From assembly GCA_903898645.1 (NCBI GenBank), contig CAIUGE010000047.1, positions 1 through 32,303 of the forward strand: a stretch of DNA of 32,303 nucleotides, in the 5' to 3' direction. The DNA is from Oligoflexia bacterium (GTDB taxonomy: Bacteria > Bdellovibrionota > UBA1018). Every line of letters starts with the position of its first letter. Position 1 is the first letter of the stretch. The notes beneath the pieces were generated by a model. That model was not told the DNA's origin, made no database searches, and saw only the letters and a program-made list of their open reading frames with translations. This document shows, piece after piece, positions 1 to 8,652 of this stretch. The position numbers and the translations under genes are program-made.

Positions 1-1
1 T

Positions 2-910
2 ATTGCAGCAAATGAAATAGGGCAGATGAATGACCGTGTTTTGCATAAAGTAGCCCACGGCGTCTCAGCTGCAGCTATGAGCGCAGGCTGCGCTGCCTTA
101 GCAGATAGAGATGTAGCAGTCGCTGCAGCAGCAGCCGCAGCAGGCGCAATGACATCAGAAATTGTTGCCGACATCCTTGCGCAACCACTGCAAGAAGATG
201 TCACTCAAGAGATCCAAGCCAAACGCGAGGAGCATGGCCGGGCATTAACTGCTGAGGAAGTGCGGGATATCTGGGACGCAAAAGCGAGGCAGATTACGCA
301 GATTGCCAAACTGACAGGGGCACTCTCCGGACTCTTCACAGGTGATGCAGAGGGGATTGCTACAGCATACACAGCTGGCAATAATGCGATTGATAACAAT
401 TTCATGCAAAAGACCATGCCAGCGCTCTGGGTATCAATGGAGCTTGGGCTGCTCGAATCAGCTGGGAGGTTGAAGATTGCACCCCCTCCTGATATGACGG
501 GTATTCGCACGTTGGATCAGCCTTCGTTGGACCAAAAAGCGAAGGAGCTTCAGCAAGACCCAGGGTATCAGGCTTCTAATGCTGATATGGGCATGGGAAC
601 GACAGGAGATGCTCCAGTTGGTCCAGTAGCGGGCGTCGGTTCTACTGCTGGGCATGTGCTTCGTGACGTTCCGGAACCAGTAGTCACGGATCCTGCTGAG
701 GGTATCTTCAATGGGCCACCGGGTCACTCGGACTTTAAGCCACAAAAGAATTGGAATGGGCAAAAAGTGAAAAATCCTAATGGACCGGGCAACGGGTATC
801 CCTCTAAAAACCGAGATGTATGGGTGTCTACGAACCACAAGGGAACCCACAGCCCTCATTGGGACGTACAATATCCCGATGGCAGTCATACGAACGTCTA
901 TCCAATTTAA
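2..910 (+). CDS. C-terminal part of a CdiA/haemagglutinin-type polymorphic toxin (5' end outside window)
   Basis: The frame is open through the left edge, so this is the 3' end of a larger gene; the ATG at 26 is only an internal methionine. Residues counted from that Met: an Ala-rich stretch around 15-60, then a pre-toxin segment near 90-130 ending AGNNAIDNN, a variant of the VENN motif that separates the CdiA stalk from its variable toxin tip. The last ~65 residues (NWNGQKVKNPNG, then PHWDVQYPDGSHTNVYP) resemble what I remember of the 'polymorphic toxin type 37' domain, with a conserved HWD. CdiA proteins are exported by a two-partner OM transporter and deliver the C-terminal toxin into neighbouring cells. 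The next gene is positioned as the immunity gene. The pre-toxin assignment is fairly secure; the toxin family is from memory and its activity is unknown. Confidence 0.75.
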   Translation: MAANEIGQMNDRVLHKVAHGVSAAAMSAGCAALADRDVAVAAAAAAAGAMTSEIVADILAQPLQEDVTQEIQAKREEHGRALTAEEVRDIWDAKARQITQIAKLTGALSGLFTGDAEGIATAYTAGNNAIDNNFMQKTMPALWVSMELGLLESAGRLKIAPPPDMTGIRTLDQPSLDQKAKELQQDPGYQASNADMGMGTTGDAPVGPVAGVGSTAGHVLRDVPEPVVTDPAEGIFNGPPGHSDFKPQKNWNGQKVKNPNGPGNGYPSKNRDVWVSTNHKGTHSPHWDVQYPDGSHTNVYPI

Positions 911-938
911 CAATATTGTGATAATGAGGACTTAAATT

Positions 939-1589
939 ATGAAGCCAATAGATAAGAACCTACTCAAAGACTACTATAAGGCGAGTCCAGTTCAATACGA
1001 ATTGTATTTAAGATAGCTAGATGATGATGAAAATCAAAATTTTTTCATAATTTCTACAAGTAATTATAAGATTTGCAGCCAGGAACAATGGAACTCTCTT
1101 GGAAGAGAAATATACGACTCTGGCAATCTTTCTGAGCATATAGTTAGAATTGAGGCCGTATTAAAAATACTTGGTGCTAAAAAATTTATTATCCAACATG
1201 AGTACTCTCCAGGAGTCTGGCTTTTAAATGAAGTAGTCCATAAAATAGAAATAGGTACTAATCTTACTAAAAAACTGTCCTGCTATAGGCGATTTATGAA
1301 TGGAATTGACCTTGATACCTTTGATGGTGGGTTTGAAATCACTAATGGTATTAGTGGTTTTTTAAAGCTATTTGTAGACTATCCTTTTTTACTAAACTAT
1401 AAAAATATTGACTGCATTTCTCTTGAGCTAGATTTAATCGTTAAAATAACTCATCATTTAGAGGTCCAGTTCATTAGCTCTAATGTCCAGCTCATGGCTT
1501 CAATACAAGATCAGTGTCGTCAAAATGGTTTAAAAGTAAGCAAGGGTGGGATCCAGCTAGTCGCTGGCGCGAAACTGCCTATTTCATAA
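939..1589 (+). pseudogene. Candidate immunity gene of the upstream toxin, interrupted by an in-frame TAG
   Basis: An ATG at 939, 28 bases after the toxin stop, opens a frame that runs to a TAA at 1587-1589 with a single interruption: TAG at 1014-1016, codon 26. On both sides the translation looks like one protein of about 216 residues (MKPIDKNLLKDYY ... stop ... LDDDENQNFFIISTS, to GAKLPIS). The context at the stop (LR*LDDD) would suit a CAG-to-TAG change. The gene is clearly more A+T-rich than the toxin, as immunity genes often are, and has no signal peptide. I do not recognise the family; the role is inferred only from position. The next ATG is at 1296, so restart there would give only 97 residues. 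TAG ends several intact genes in this window (tgt, gmk, bioB, cheR-cheB), so it is not reassigned genome-wide. Confidence 0.6.
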
Positions 1590-1629
1590 ATCAATGGCAC
1601 AGCTTTAGCGAAAGAAAAAATGACACCCC

Positions 1630-1666
1630 CCTGGCATCAACACTAATAGTGCGCCACTCTGCCAGG
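1630..1666. repeat. Nested inverted repeats between the immunity gene and the LRR gene
   Basis: Seven-base arms CCTGGCA (1630-1636) and TGCCAGG (1660-1666) enclose a second perfect inverted repeat, CACTA-A-TAGTG (1641-1651). No T-run follows, so a simple intrinsic terminator is unlikely. It lies where the toxin/immunity module ends and at the 5' limit of the open LRR frame. It could be a recombination scar, an operator or chance. Confidence 0.35.
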
Positions 1667-1706
1667 TTCGTTTGAAAATAAGGAAGACATAGCTGCTTTT
1701 ATTTCT

Positions 1707-2869
1707 TTGGCTTCGTCTAAGCGTTTTACAAAGTTGCGTATCAACTGTGAAGGCTTCGAAATGCCATTGGCACTTTTTATGCAAATAACGCAACTTCAAA
1801 ATCTCGAGGATCTCACAGTAAGCGGTTGTGCATTGAGTGCATCAGAAAACAAGATAGAGTATCGTATAAACCATAAAATGAAAAGTATCAGTTTTCAAAG
1901 TCGTTCATACAATAGCGAATCAATAAGCATATTTATGCAAAGTCTTAAACGCATGCCAAACCTATCTAAGTTGAATGTGAGTGACAATTCTCTTAAAGAC
2001 GCCGGAGCCAAAGCGTTAGCTGGCAGTCTTAAGCATGTGCCGAACCTATCTGAGCTTCATTTGAGCCGTACCCGGATGAAAGAGAAGGGCGCCAAAGCGC
2101 TAGCTAGATGTCTTTATCTTGTACCGCGTCTATCTAAGCTTGATGTGAGTGGTAATGATAGTACGTCTGACGCTGCTATAGTCATGCTGAAAGTTTCCAT
2201 CATGTGCCAGAGCTCTCTGAGCTTGATATGAGTGTCAACTGCCTAGGAGCTAGCGGCGCCATATCTATGGCTGAAAGCCTGCATCATATGTCAAGGCTCG
2301 TTGTTTTTAAAGCGAACTCTAACCACATTGGAGATGATGGTGCCAGAGCCCTAGCGGAAAGTTTGGTGAATTTGAGGAACCTGGTTGTGTTTGATGTAGG
2401 TGTAAACCACATAGGAACGGACGGTGTCATAGCCATCGCTGAAGGTCTTCGTCATGTGCCAGGCCTCTCTGTTCTTAATCTAGGCAACAACGGCATGAGA
2501 GATGAAGGCGCCCAAGCTTTAGCTAGAAATCTTTACCATGTGCCAAGGCTATCTGAACTTGATGTGCACTCCAGCAATATTCAAGGTAACGGCTTCACGG
2601 CTCTCATGGAAAGTGTCGGAAATCTGAGGTATGTATTTTTTCTTCATGTAAGTGACAATTACATAGGAGCTGCCGGCGCCAAAGCTCTAGCTGAAAATCT
2701 TCACCGTATAAAACACCTCGCTAAGCTTGATGTAGAGTACACCAACATGGGTGCTGTCGGTATCCTTGCTGGACTCAGAAGTCTTCGAAATATGTCAAAT
2801 TTATGTTGGGTTGGTATAGGTAAAGGCTCTTCTGGTGAGGGATCCATGATGCTGGGGCTGCACTCTTGA
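1707..2869 (+). pseudogene. Ribonuclease-inhibitor-type leucine-rich-repeat protein, frameshifted
   Basis: Two overlapping frames encode one LRR protein. The 28-residue unit follows LxxLxVSxNxLxxxGAxALAxxLxxVP, the RI-like class common in eukaryotic and bacterial effector LRR proteins; about ten units can be counted. After VSGNDSTSDAAIVM the frame slips: the sequence gives CTGAAAG where the other repeats have GGCTGAAAG (MAES), so one G is missing at about 2186-2187. Restoring it joins both halves. The 5' end is also odd: the frame is open from 1650 but holds no ATG or GTG upstream of the TTG at 1707, so the true N-terminus may be lost. No signal peptide is seen. The role is unknown; LRR arrays bind proteins, and in host-associated bacteria they are often effectors. 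Confidence 0.65.
1959..2797 (+). repeat. 84-bp tandem coding repeats (ten LRR units)
   Basis: Unit starts fall at 1959, 2043, 2127, 2210, 2294, 2378, 2462, 2546, 2630 and 2714, with the next at 2798. Every step is exactly 84 bp except the third (2127 to 2210), which is 83 and contains the frameshift. Units are diverged in sequence but keep the register. Confidence 0.8.
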
Positions 2870-3050
2870 CACATTTTCTAGACATGATTTTGGATTGGCG
2901 AAGGTACTAAAACTGGGTCAGAGTGCTGCCAGATGGCGGGTAAGGGATGGTGGATCCCTGGAGTTTTTTCTAGCCGGCCTGTTTGGATAGCTAACCTTTT
3001 TCTTAACGCAGAGGAAAATACTCAAGGGGTGCTTAGAGTAAAGAGATGCG

Positions 3051-3079
3051 CTTGACAGGGCTTCAATTGACCCCATTAT
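3051..3079 (+). promoter_or_regulatory. Sigma-32-type heat-shock promoter of htpG
   Basis: CTTGACA at 3051-3057, a 13-base spacer, then CCCCATTAT at 3071-3079. This is nearly the E. coli RpoH consensus (CTTGAAA, N11-16, CCCCATnT). It sits 20 bases before the ATG at 3100 and upstream of the HSP90 gene, a classic heat-shock gene, which gives independent support. Confidence 0.78.
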
Positions 3080-3099
3080 GTATGGGAAAGAGGAACAAC

Positions 3100-4911
3100 A
3101 TGAAGACCTATGCATTTCAGGCTGAGACAAAAGAACTTTTGCAGCTGATGATCCACTCGTTGTATTCAAACAGAGAAATTTTTTTACGCGAGTTGCTGTC
3201 AAATGCGTCTGATGCGCTTGAGAAGGCAAAATTTGAGGGTTTAACTCATCCTGAGTACCTTGCAGATTATGGTATCAAGATTGAAAGCGATCCTTTGAAG
3301 AGGCTTTTGGTCGTTGAGGACAATGGGATAGGGATGACTGAGGAGGAGCTTCTGGCCAATCTTGGTACCATTGCTCACTCTGGGACGAAAGCATTTCTCC
3401 AGGCTTTGGGGGAGAAGCGGTCTGAGTTAATTGGTCAGTTTGGGGTTGGGTTCTATGCGGCGTTTATGGTTGCGGAACGTGTGCGTGTCGTGACGCGCAA
3501 GCCGGGTTGTCCTGCCTATGCATGGGAATCAGATGGCAGTGGGGAATATACTGTGACGCTCTGTGAGAAAGAGGGGCATGGCACACGTGTTGAGCTCTTT
3601 TTAAAGACGCATGAGGATGGTGTTGACTATACAGAATCCTCAGTCGTTAGAATGCTCGTGAAGAAGTATAGTGACTTTCTCGCATTTCCTATTCGTATGG
3701 GTGATGAAGTTTTAAATGTGAGTACGGCTCTTTGGATGCGTTCTCCGGTTGAAATCACACATGAGGAGTATGCGAATTTTTATAAGCATCTGGGTCATGA
3801 TTGGCAGGATCCGCTTAAGACGATCCATTACAAGGCTGAGGGCACGTCTGAGTTTACGGCACTTGTCTATGTACCAAAAGAGCTGCCGCGTCATTTTGAT
3901 TATCGTGATGCAAAAGTGGCTCTGAGTCTTTATGTTCAGCGAGTTTTTATTAAAAGTGATTGTGAAGAGCTCCTACCGTCTTATTTGCGGTTCATGGTGG
4001 GGTTGGCTGATAGTAGTGAGTTGCAGCTCAATGTCTCGCGTGAGACCTTGCAAGACAGTCCTCATATGACGCGTATGCGGAAGGCTTTGACATCTAAGAT
4101 TCTGAGTACTTTCAAAGAAATGTTGGGTACAGATCGTTCGCAGTATGATCTTTTTTGGGCTCAGTTTGGCTCTATTTTGAAAGAGGGGATGCTTGTTGAT
4201 CCTCAGAATACATCAAAGATTCAGGATCTTGTGCTGTTCTCGATAGCTTCAGACCCTTCGCAGCGAGTAACGCTTGCAGAGTACTGTGCCAAAATGCCAG
4301 CTGGACAGAAGCGTATTTATTGCCAAACAGGGGATTCGCTTGAGTCTGCAGTGCGGAGTCCTTACCTGGAGTCGGTACGTTCTCACGGCTATGATGTGCT
4401 TTTGATGACTGATCGCGTCGATGCTTGGGTTGCTGGTTCCTTGCGTGAGTACGGTGGGTATGAGGTGCAGGCATGTGATTCAAAAGATCTTGATATTGGG
4501 TCAGATGCGGAAAAGGCAATCAGTGAGGAAAAAAAGAAGGTAGCTCATGAACGATTGCACGGGCTTGTAAGTCGTATGAGTACTGTGCTTGCAGACACTA
4601 TTGAGGAAGTGCGTTTGACAGATCGTCTTAAGGATTCAGCTGTTTGTCTTGTGGGCGGTGCCATGACTGCCCATATGGAGAGAATCTTGAAGCAAAGTGG
4701 CCAAGATCTTCCTCAGCAAAAACGTATTTTAGAGATGAATCCAGAACATCCTGTGTTTGAAAAGATGCTGCATATGTCAGAAGTGCAGGTTGATCTTTGG
4801 ACTAGCATTTTATACCAACAGGCGCTTCTTCGAGAAGGTACAATAATGCCTGATCCACAGAAATATACACAGCAGATCACGCAGCTGATGGTGGAATCTG
4901 TTGCGCATTGA
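3100..4911 (+). CDS. htpG: Chaperone HtpG (HSP90)
   Basis: ATP-dependent cytoplasmic HSP90 chaperone of 603 residues, near the usual bacterial length (E. coli about 624). The N-terminal GHKL ATPase domain shows the expected motifs in order: LRELLSNASDALEK with Asn35 and Asp38, DNGIGM (74-79), GTIAHSGTKAF, and IGQFGVGFYAAF. The middle domain has YVQRVFI and LQLNVSRETLQDS, which carries the conserved catalytic-loop Arg; the C-terminus ends in the dimerisation region. An ATG at 3046 is in frame, but it lies upstream of the sigma-32 promoter elements, so I chose ATG 3100, preceded by AAAGAGGA. It leads the plus-strand run and overlaps the next gene by 11 bases. Heat induction is predicted from the promoter. 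Confidence 0.96.
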   Translation: MKTYAFQAETKELLQLMIHSLYSNREIFLRELLSNASDALEKAKFEGLTHPEYLADYGIKIESDPLKRLLVVEDNGIGMTEEELLANLGTIAHSGTKAFLQALGEKRSELIGQFGVGFYAAFMVAERVRVVTRKPGCPAYAWESDGSGEYTVTLCEKEGHGTRVELFLKTHEDGVDYTESSVVRMLVKKYSDFLAFPIRMGDEVLNVSTALWMRSPVEITHEEYANFYKHLGHDWQDPLKTIHYKAEGTSEFTALVYVPKELPRHFDYRDAKVALSLYVQRVFIKSDCEELLPSYLRFMVGLADSSELQLNVSRETLQDSPHMTRMRKALTSKILSTFKEMLGTDRSQYDLFWAQFGSILKEGMLVDPQNTSKIQDLVLFSIASDPSQRVTLAEYCAKMPAGQKRIYCQTGDSLESAVRSPYLESVRSHGYDVLLMTDRVDAWVAGSLREYGGYEVQACDSKDLDIGSDAEKAISEEKKKVAHERLHGLVSRMSTVLADTIEEVRLTDRLKDSAVCLVGGAMTAHMERILKQSGQDLPQQKRILEMNPEHPVFEKMLHMSEVQVDLWTSILYQQALLREGTIMPDPQKYTQQITQLMVESVAH

Positions 4912-5512
4912 AAAAGTAACTGTTGGGCCTTTAGCTTGCCATTGCCGAATTTTTACCTGTGAGGAGACAAAAAAAGCAATCGTTGTTGATCCAGGGGCTG
5001 AGCCTGAGAAGATTTTAGCTCGGTTGCCGAGGGATGTGACTGTGACACATCTGGTGCATACACATGCGCATTTTGATCATATTGGTGCAACACGTGCGAT
5101 GAGTCTGCATTTTCCAGAGGCGCGCATCTGTTTGCACAAAAATGACCAACTTTTGTATGATCATTTGATTGACCAAGGTAAATTTTATGGTATCCCGCTG
5201 GAGGCACCAGTGCCGGTGACGCATTATCTTCAGGATGGGGAAGAGATAATTGTGGGCTCAGTTGCTATGACGGTCATGCATACGCCTGGGCACAGTCCAG
5301 GGAGTGTCTGTTTTCAGATGGGTGATAGGGTTTTGACTGGCGATACTCTGTTTGAGGATGCTGTTGGGAGATCGGATCTTTGGGGGGGGGATGAGGCAAT
5401 TCTCCATAAGAGTTTGCGTCAAAGACTGTTTGTGCTGGATGATGACATGTGTGTGTGTCCAGGGCATGGGAACGATACCTTGATTGGGCTTGAGAAAAGG
5501 CGTTTGTGGTAA
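4901..5512 (+). CDS. Metallo-beta-lactamase-fold hydrolase (GloB/YcbL-like)
   Basis: A 203-residue single-domain MBL-fold protein. The metal-binding motif HTHAHFDHIG is near residue 50, followed by HTPGHSPGSV, GDTLF and a C-terminal CPGHG, giving the full His/Asp ligand set of a di-metal site. It is shorter than hydroxyacylglutathione hydrolase GloB (about 250) and lacks its C-terminal helical domain, so it fits the short YcbL-like type; thioester substrates such as S-lactoylglutathione are possible but unproven. The best start is TTG at 4901, overlapping htpG by 11 bases, which suggests translational coupling. It overlaps tgt by 7 bases. Family secure, substrate not. Confidence 0.88.
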   Translation: MRIEKVTVGPLACHCRIFTCEETKKAIVVDPGAEPEKILARLPRDVTVTHLVHTHAHFDHIGATRAMSLHFPEARICLHKNDQLLYDHLIDQGKFYGIPLEAPVPVTHYLQDGEEIIVGSVAMTVMHTPGHSPGSVCFQMGDRVLTGDTLFEDAVGRSDLWGGDEAILHKSLRQRLFVLDDDMCVCPGHGNDTLIGLEKRRLW

Positions 5513-6639
5513 AGAATTTTAGCATTGAGGCGCAAGATGGTGAGGCTCGGGCTTGTCACTTTGAGCTCCCTGGGATGCATGCACCTCATAGTGTGGAAAC
5601 GCCACTTTTTATGCCTGTTGGCACGCGTGCTGCTGTCAAAGGTCTTTTGGGTACAGAATTGGCTGAGATTGGGTCTCAGATTGTGCTTGGGAATACCTAC
5701 CATCTGTATCTACGTCCTGGGCATGAGCGTATTGCGCGTCTTGGTGGATTGCATAAATTTTCAGCTTATCCTGGTCCTATGCTGACAGATAGTGGTGGAT
5801 TTCAGGTATTTTCCCTTGCTGCTTTACGTTCTATTGATGACCATGGGGTGTGTTTTAGGTCGCATTTAGATGGAAGTCGGCATTTTATGACGCCTGAATT
5901 ATCTATGGAGATTCAAAAATCGCTTGGTGCCGATATTGTGATGGCCTTTGATGAGTGCCCACCCTATCCAGCGACAAGGGATCAGGTGGCGCAGGCGATG
6001 AAAAGGACAAAGAGTTGGGCTAGGCGAGGGCAAGCAGTTGCATTAAGTGCACATCAGTGCCGCTTCGGAATTATTCAGGGGGGGTTGTATGAAGATTTGC
6101 GTCAGGAGGCATTGGGCCAGATCATGGAAGAAGGACCATGGGATGGGATGGCGCTTGGTGGCTTGTCGATTGGTGAGTCGCCTGAGTTGATGCAGCAGAT
6201 GACGCATTTTATGGCGCCTCAAATGCCATCTTTGAAGCCTCGTTATTTGATGGGCGTTGGGCGACCTGAGGATCTAATTGCAGGTGTAGTGGCGGGTATT
6301 GATATGTTTGACTGTGTGATGCCGACACGGAATGCAAGGAATGGGCAGGTTTTCACCCATTTTGGGAAGATGAATATTAAAAATGCACGATTTGCAGATC
6401 AGGATGAACCACTTGACTCGAAGTGTCACTGCTTTACTTGTGCGACCTATTCTCGGGCCTACTTACGGCATCTTTTTATATGTGGGGAACCTAATGCGGG
6501 GCGCCTTCTGACGTTCCATAATTTGTCATTTTACATTTCCTTGATGAAAACATTGCGTGCAGCCATCCTTCGTGGTGAGCTTACCGAGTGTGTGAAAAGT
6601 TTCTATCGAAATTGGAACAGCGATGTGCGAGTATCCTAG
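5506..6639 (+). CDS. tgt: tRNA-guanine transglycosylase
   Basis: Exchanges guanine at position 34 of GUN-anticodon tRNAs for preQ1, a step in queuosine synthesis. It has 377 residues, the family length. The active-site Asp motif is TDSGGFQVFSL, with DECPPYP, GIIQGG and GLSIGE forming the pocket. MPTRNARNGQVFT contains the tRNA-binding segment after the nucleophile region GIDMFDCVMP. The zinc site is CHCFTC plus the His of LTFHNLSF. The GTG start at 5506 overlaps the upstream hydrolase. Its place directly before yajC-secD-secF is a widely conserved arrangement. No queA lies in the window. Confidence 0.96.
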   Translation: MVKNFSIEAQDGEARACHFELPGMHAPHSVETPLFMPVGTRAAVKGLLGTELAEIGSQIVLGNTYHLYLRPGHERIARLGGLHKFSAYPGPMLTDSGGFQVFSLAALRSIDDHGVCFRSHLDGSRHFMTPELSMEIQKSLGADIVMAFDECPPYPATRDQVAQAMKRTKSWARRGQAVALSAHQCRFGIIQGGLYEDLRQEALGQIMEEGPWDGMALGGLSIGESPELMQQMTHFMAPQMPSLKPRYLMGVGRPEDLIAGVVAGIDMFDCVMPTRNARNGQVFTHFGKMNIKNARFADQDEPLDSKCHCFTCATYSRAYLRHLFICGEPNAGRLLTFHNLSFYISLMKTLRAAILRGELTECVKSFYRNWNSDVRVS

Positions 6640-6955
6640 GATGATGGGTTTTGTTACTTCAGCATATGCAGCGGGTCCCAGTGCTTCTGGGTTTGATATT
6701 GTATCTTTTGTTCCTTTGGTACTGATTTCGGGTGTCTTCTACATGCTGATCATTCGGCCTCAGCAGAAAAAGGCGCAGCAGCAAGACGTATTTTTAAAGA
6801 ATTTGAAGCCTGGAGATCAGGTCGTGAGTCAGTCAGGGATTTTTGGGACTGTTTTTCAGATACCAGACAATGAAAATTACTTGATTCTTGAGATTGATGC
6901 CAAAGTGCGTGTACGCATACTGCGTTCACATATACTGGAGTTAGCACAAAAATAA
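6623..6955 (+). CDS. yajC: Sec translocon accessory protein YajC
   Basis: Small single-pass inner-membrane partner of SecDF. The hydrophobic segment is VSFVPLVLISGVFYMLIIRP, followed by the typical QQKKAQQQ, then LKPGDQVVSQSGIFGTV and a small C-terminal beta domain. It has 110 residues from ATG 6623, which overlaps tgt by 17 bases and has GGAA about 5 bases upstream. ATG 6641 or 6644 are alternatives that would leave a length still normal for the family. It is followed after 12 bases by secD with a strong ribosome-binding site. Confidence 0.92.
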   Translation: MCEYPRMMGFVTSAYAAGPSASGFDIVSFVPLVLISGVFYMLIIRPQQKKAQQQDVFLKNLKPGDQVVSQSGIFGTVFQIPDNENYLILEIDAKVRVRILRSHILELAQK

Positions 6956-6967
6956 GGGGGTAGTGAC

Positions 6968-8638
6968 GTGTCAAGTTCGTGGTGGACGCGATGTGTTGTA
7001 TGTGTCAGCTGTGTGTGTATTGCATTATTTATGGTGTACCCAACTGTTCGTGGGCTTGACCTCGAAAAAACGCACTACCCATTCCGGCAAAAAATGAATC
7101 TTGGACTTGACCTTCAAGGAGGTTTGTATCTCGTGCTTGGGGTGAATATGCCGCAAGTATACCGGAGTGTGCTTGAGAGGCAGGTCAAAGGATTCCTTCA
7201 TCGGGTAGAAGAGAAGAAGTTCGGTAAAGCCTCTTTTGCGCTTCAGGGTGTTGAGGCAGATCCCCATGCGAGGGTGACGTATACTGGGAGTCGTGATGAT
7301 GTTGTAGCCCTTTTGAAAAAGGAGTATATAACGCTTCGGCTCGTCCAGGAGGCCGGGGGTATGATTACAGTAGGTCTTTCGCAGCAGAATCGGGATGATC
7401 TTGCTGAGCGCACTGTTGGTCAGAGTATTGAAGTGATCCGAAATCGTATTGATGAATTTGGTGTTTCTGAGCCATCTATTACAAGTCAGGGGCGCGATCG
7501 CGTGGTTGTGGAGTTGCCTGGTGTAAGGGAAGTGGATCGTGCGAAAGATCTGATCGGACGAACGGCGCGTCTTGAATTTCGCTTAGTGGATGATTCTGTC
7601 AAAACGCTTGAGCCTTTTATCAAAGACTGTGCAGCAAAACGACCTAAGCAGGAGGCTTTTTCAGTTTTTGTGCAGGGTATGCGAGAGTGTTTAGGGACGC
7701 ATGTGCCAGAGAATCTGGAAGTGGTGTTTGATCGGGATACAGTATCAAGGCATGCTTATCTGGTGGCCAAGGATTTGGTGATCACAGGTGATGAGCTTTC
7801 TGATGCACAGGTGCAGTTCGATCCTGAATCACGTAGACCGCTTGTGTCATTTACGTTGAATCCTCATGGTGCACGGGCTTTTGAAGAGTTGACAGGTAAA
7901 AATATTGGAAAGCGTCTTGCTATTGTGCTCGATGCAGTTGTTCATTCGGCGCCTGTTATTCAGACAAAAATCCCAGGTGGACGCGGTCAGATCACGCTTG
8001 GTGGTTTGGACGGTGAGCAAGCTATGAAAGAGGCGAAGGATTTGGCAATTGTGCTGCGTGCTGGTGCGTTGCCAGCGCAGCTTGATTTTCTTGAGCAGCG
8101 GGTTGTTGGGCCATCTTTGGGCCAGGATTCTATTGCACGTGGGGCTTTTGCGAGTGTCGTGGGAAGTGCCTTGGTGATTCTCTTTGTTGCTATTTATTAT
8201 AAGCTGAGTGGTTTGATTGCAGCGGTGTCACTGATCTTGAACGTACTTTTTGTTCTTGCGTGCATGGTGGCGTTTGAGGCAACGCTGACCTTGCCTGGGA
8301 TTGCTGGGATTGCCCTGACTGTGGGTATCGCAGTTGACTCCAATGTGGTTATTTACGAGCGTATTCGTGAAGAGATTCGATCGGGCCGTGGGCCGCGAGC
8401 GGCAATTGAGAGTGGATTTCAAAAAGCGTTTCATACGATCTTTGATGCGAATGTGACAAATGCCATTGCAGCGCTTGTGCTCATGCTGTATGGGACAGGT
8501 CCCATTAAAGGGTTTGCTATTACACTATTGATTGGTATAGTGACAACGCTTTTTACCGCAGTTTTTGTTTGTCGTGTTCTTTTTGATTATTACCTACACG
8601 TCCTTGAGTCACGAGGCCAGCGTCATATCAGTATTTAG
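6968..8638 (+). CDS. secD: Protein translocase subunit SecD
   Basis: RND-type inner-membrane subunit that uses proton motive force to aid late steps of Sec export. It has 556 residues: an N-terminal membrane helix (about 8-26), the SecD signature LGLDLQGGLYLVLGV, a large periplasmic P1 head domain with IRNRIDEFGVSEPSI, and a C-terminal block of five helices including TLPGIAGIALTVGIAVDSNVVIYERIREE, which carries the conserved Asp of the proton path. The GTG start at 6968 is preceded by AAGGGGG. secF follows after 14 bases. Confidence 0.96.
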   Translation: MSSSWWTRCVVCVSCVCIALFMVYPTVRGLDLEKTHYPFRQKMNLGLDLQGGLYLVLGVNMPQVYRSVLERQVKGFLHRVEEKKFGKASFALQGVEADPHARVTYTGSRDDVVALLKKEYITLRLVQEAGGMITVGLSQQNRDDLAERTVGQSIEVIRNRIDEFGVSEPSITSQGRDRVVVELPGVREVDRAKDLIGRTARLEFRLVDDSVKTLEPFIKDCAAKRPKQEAFSVFVQGMRECLGTHVPENLEVVFDRDTVSRHAYLVAKDLVITGDELSDAQVQFDPESRRPLVSFTLNPHGARAFEELTGKNIGKRLAIVLDAVVHSAPVIQTKIPGGRGQITLGGLDGEQAMKEAKDLAIVLRAGALPAQLDFLEQRVVGPSLGQDSIARGAFASVVGSALVILFVAIYYKLSGLIAAVSLILNVLFVLACMVAFEATLTLPGIAGIALTVGIAVDSNVVIYERIREEIRSGRGPRAAIESGFQKAFHTIFDANVTNAIAALVLMLYGTGPIKGFAITLLIGIVTTLFTAVFVCRVLFDYYLHVLESRGQRHISI

Positions 8639-8652
8639 AGGGGGGCTTTACT

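Noticed and set aside
1014-1016. Programmed TAG recoding (for example stop readthrough or reassigned TAG)
   Set aside because: TAG terminates tgt, gmk, bioB and cheR-cheB normally here, and no recoding element is visible; a mutation or error is simpler.
1768-1783. Sigma-54-like site TGGCAC-N5-ATGCA
   Set aside because: It lies inside the LRR coding sequence, has a mismatch in the -12 element and no start codon at a suitable distance; probably chance.
3046-3099. Upstream in-frame ATG as htpG start
   Set aside because: It precedes the sigma-32 promoter elements, and its extra 18 residues (MRLTGLQLTP...) are not part of HtpG.
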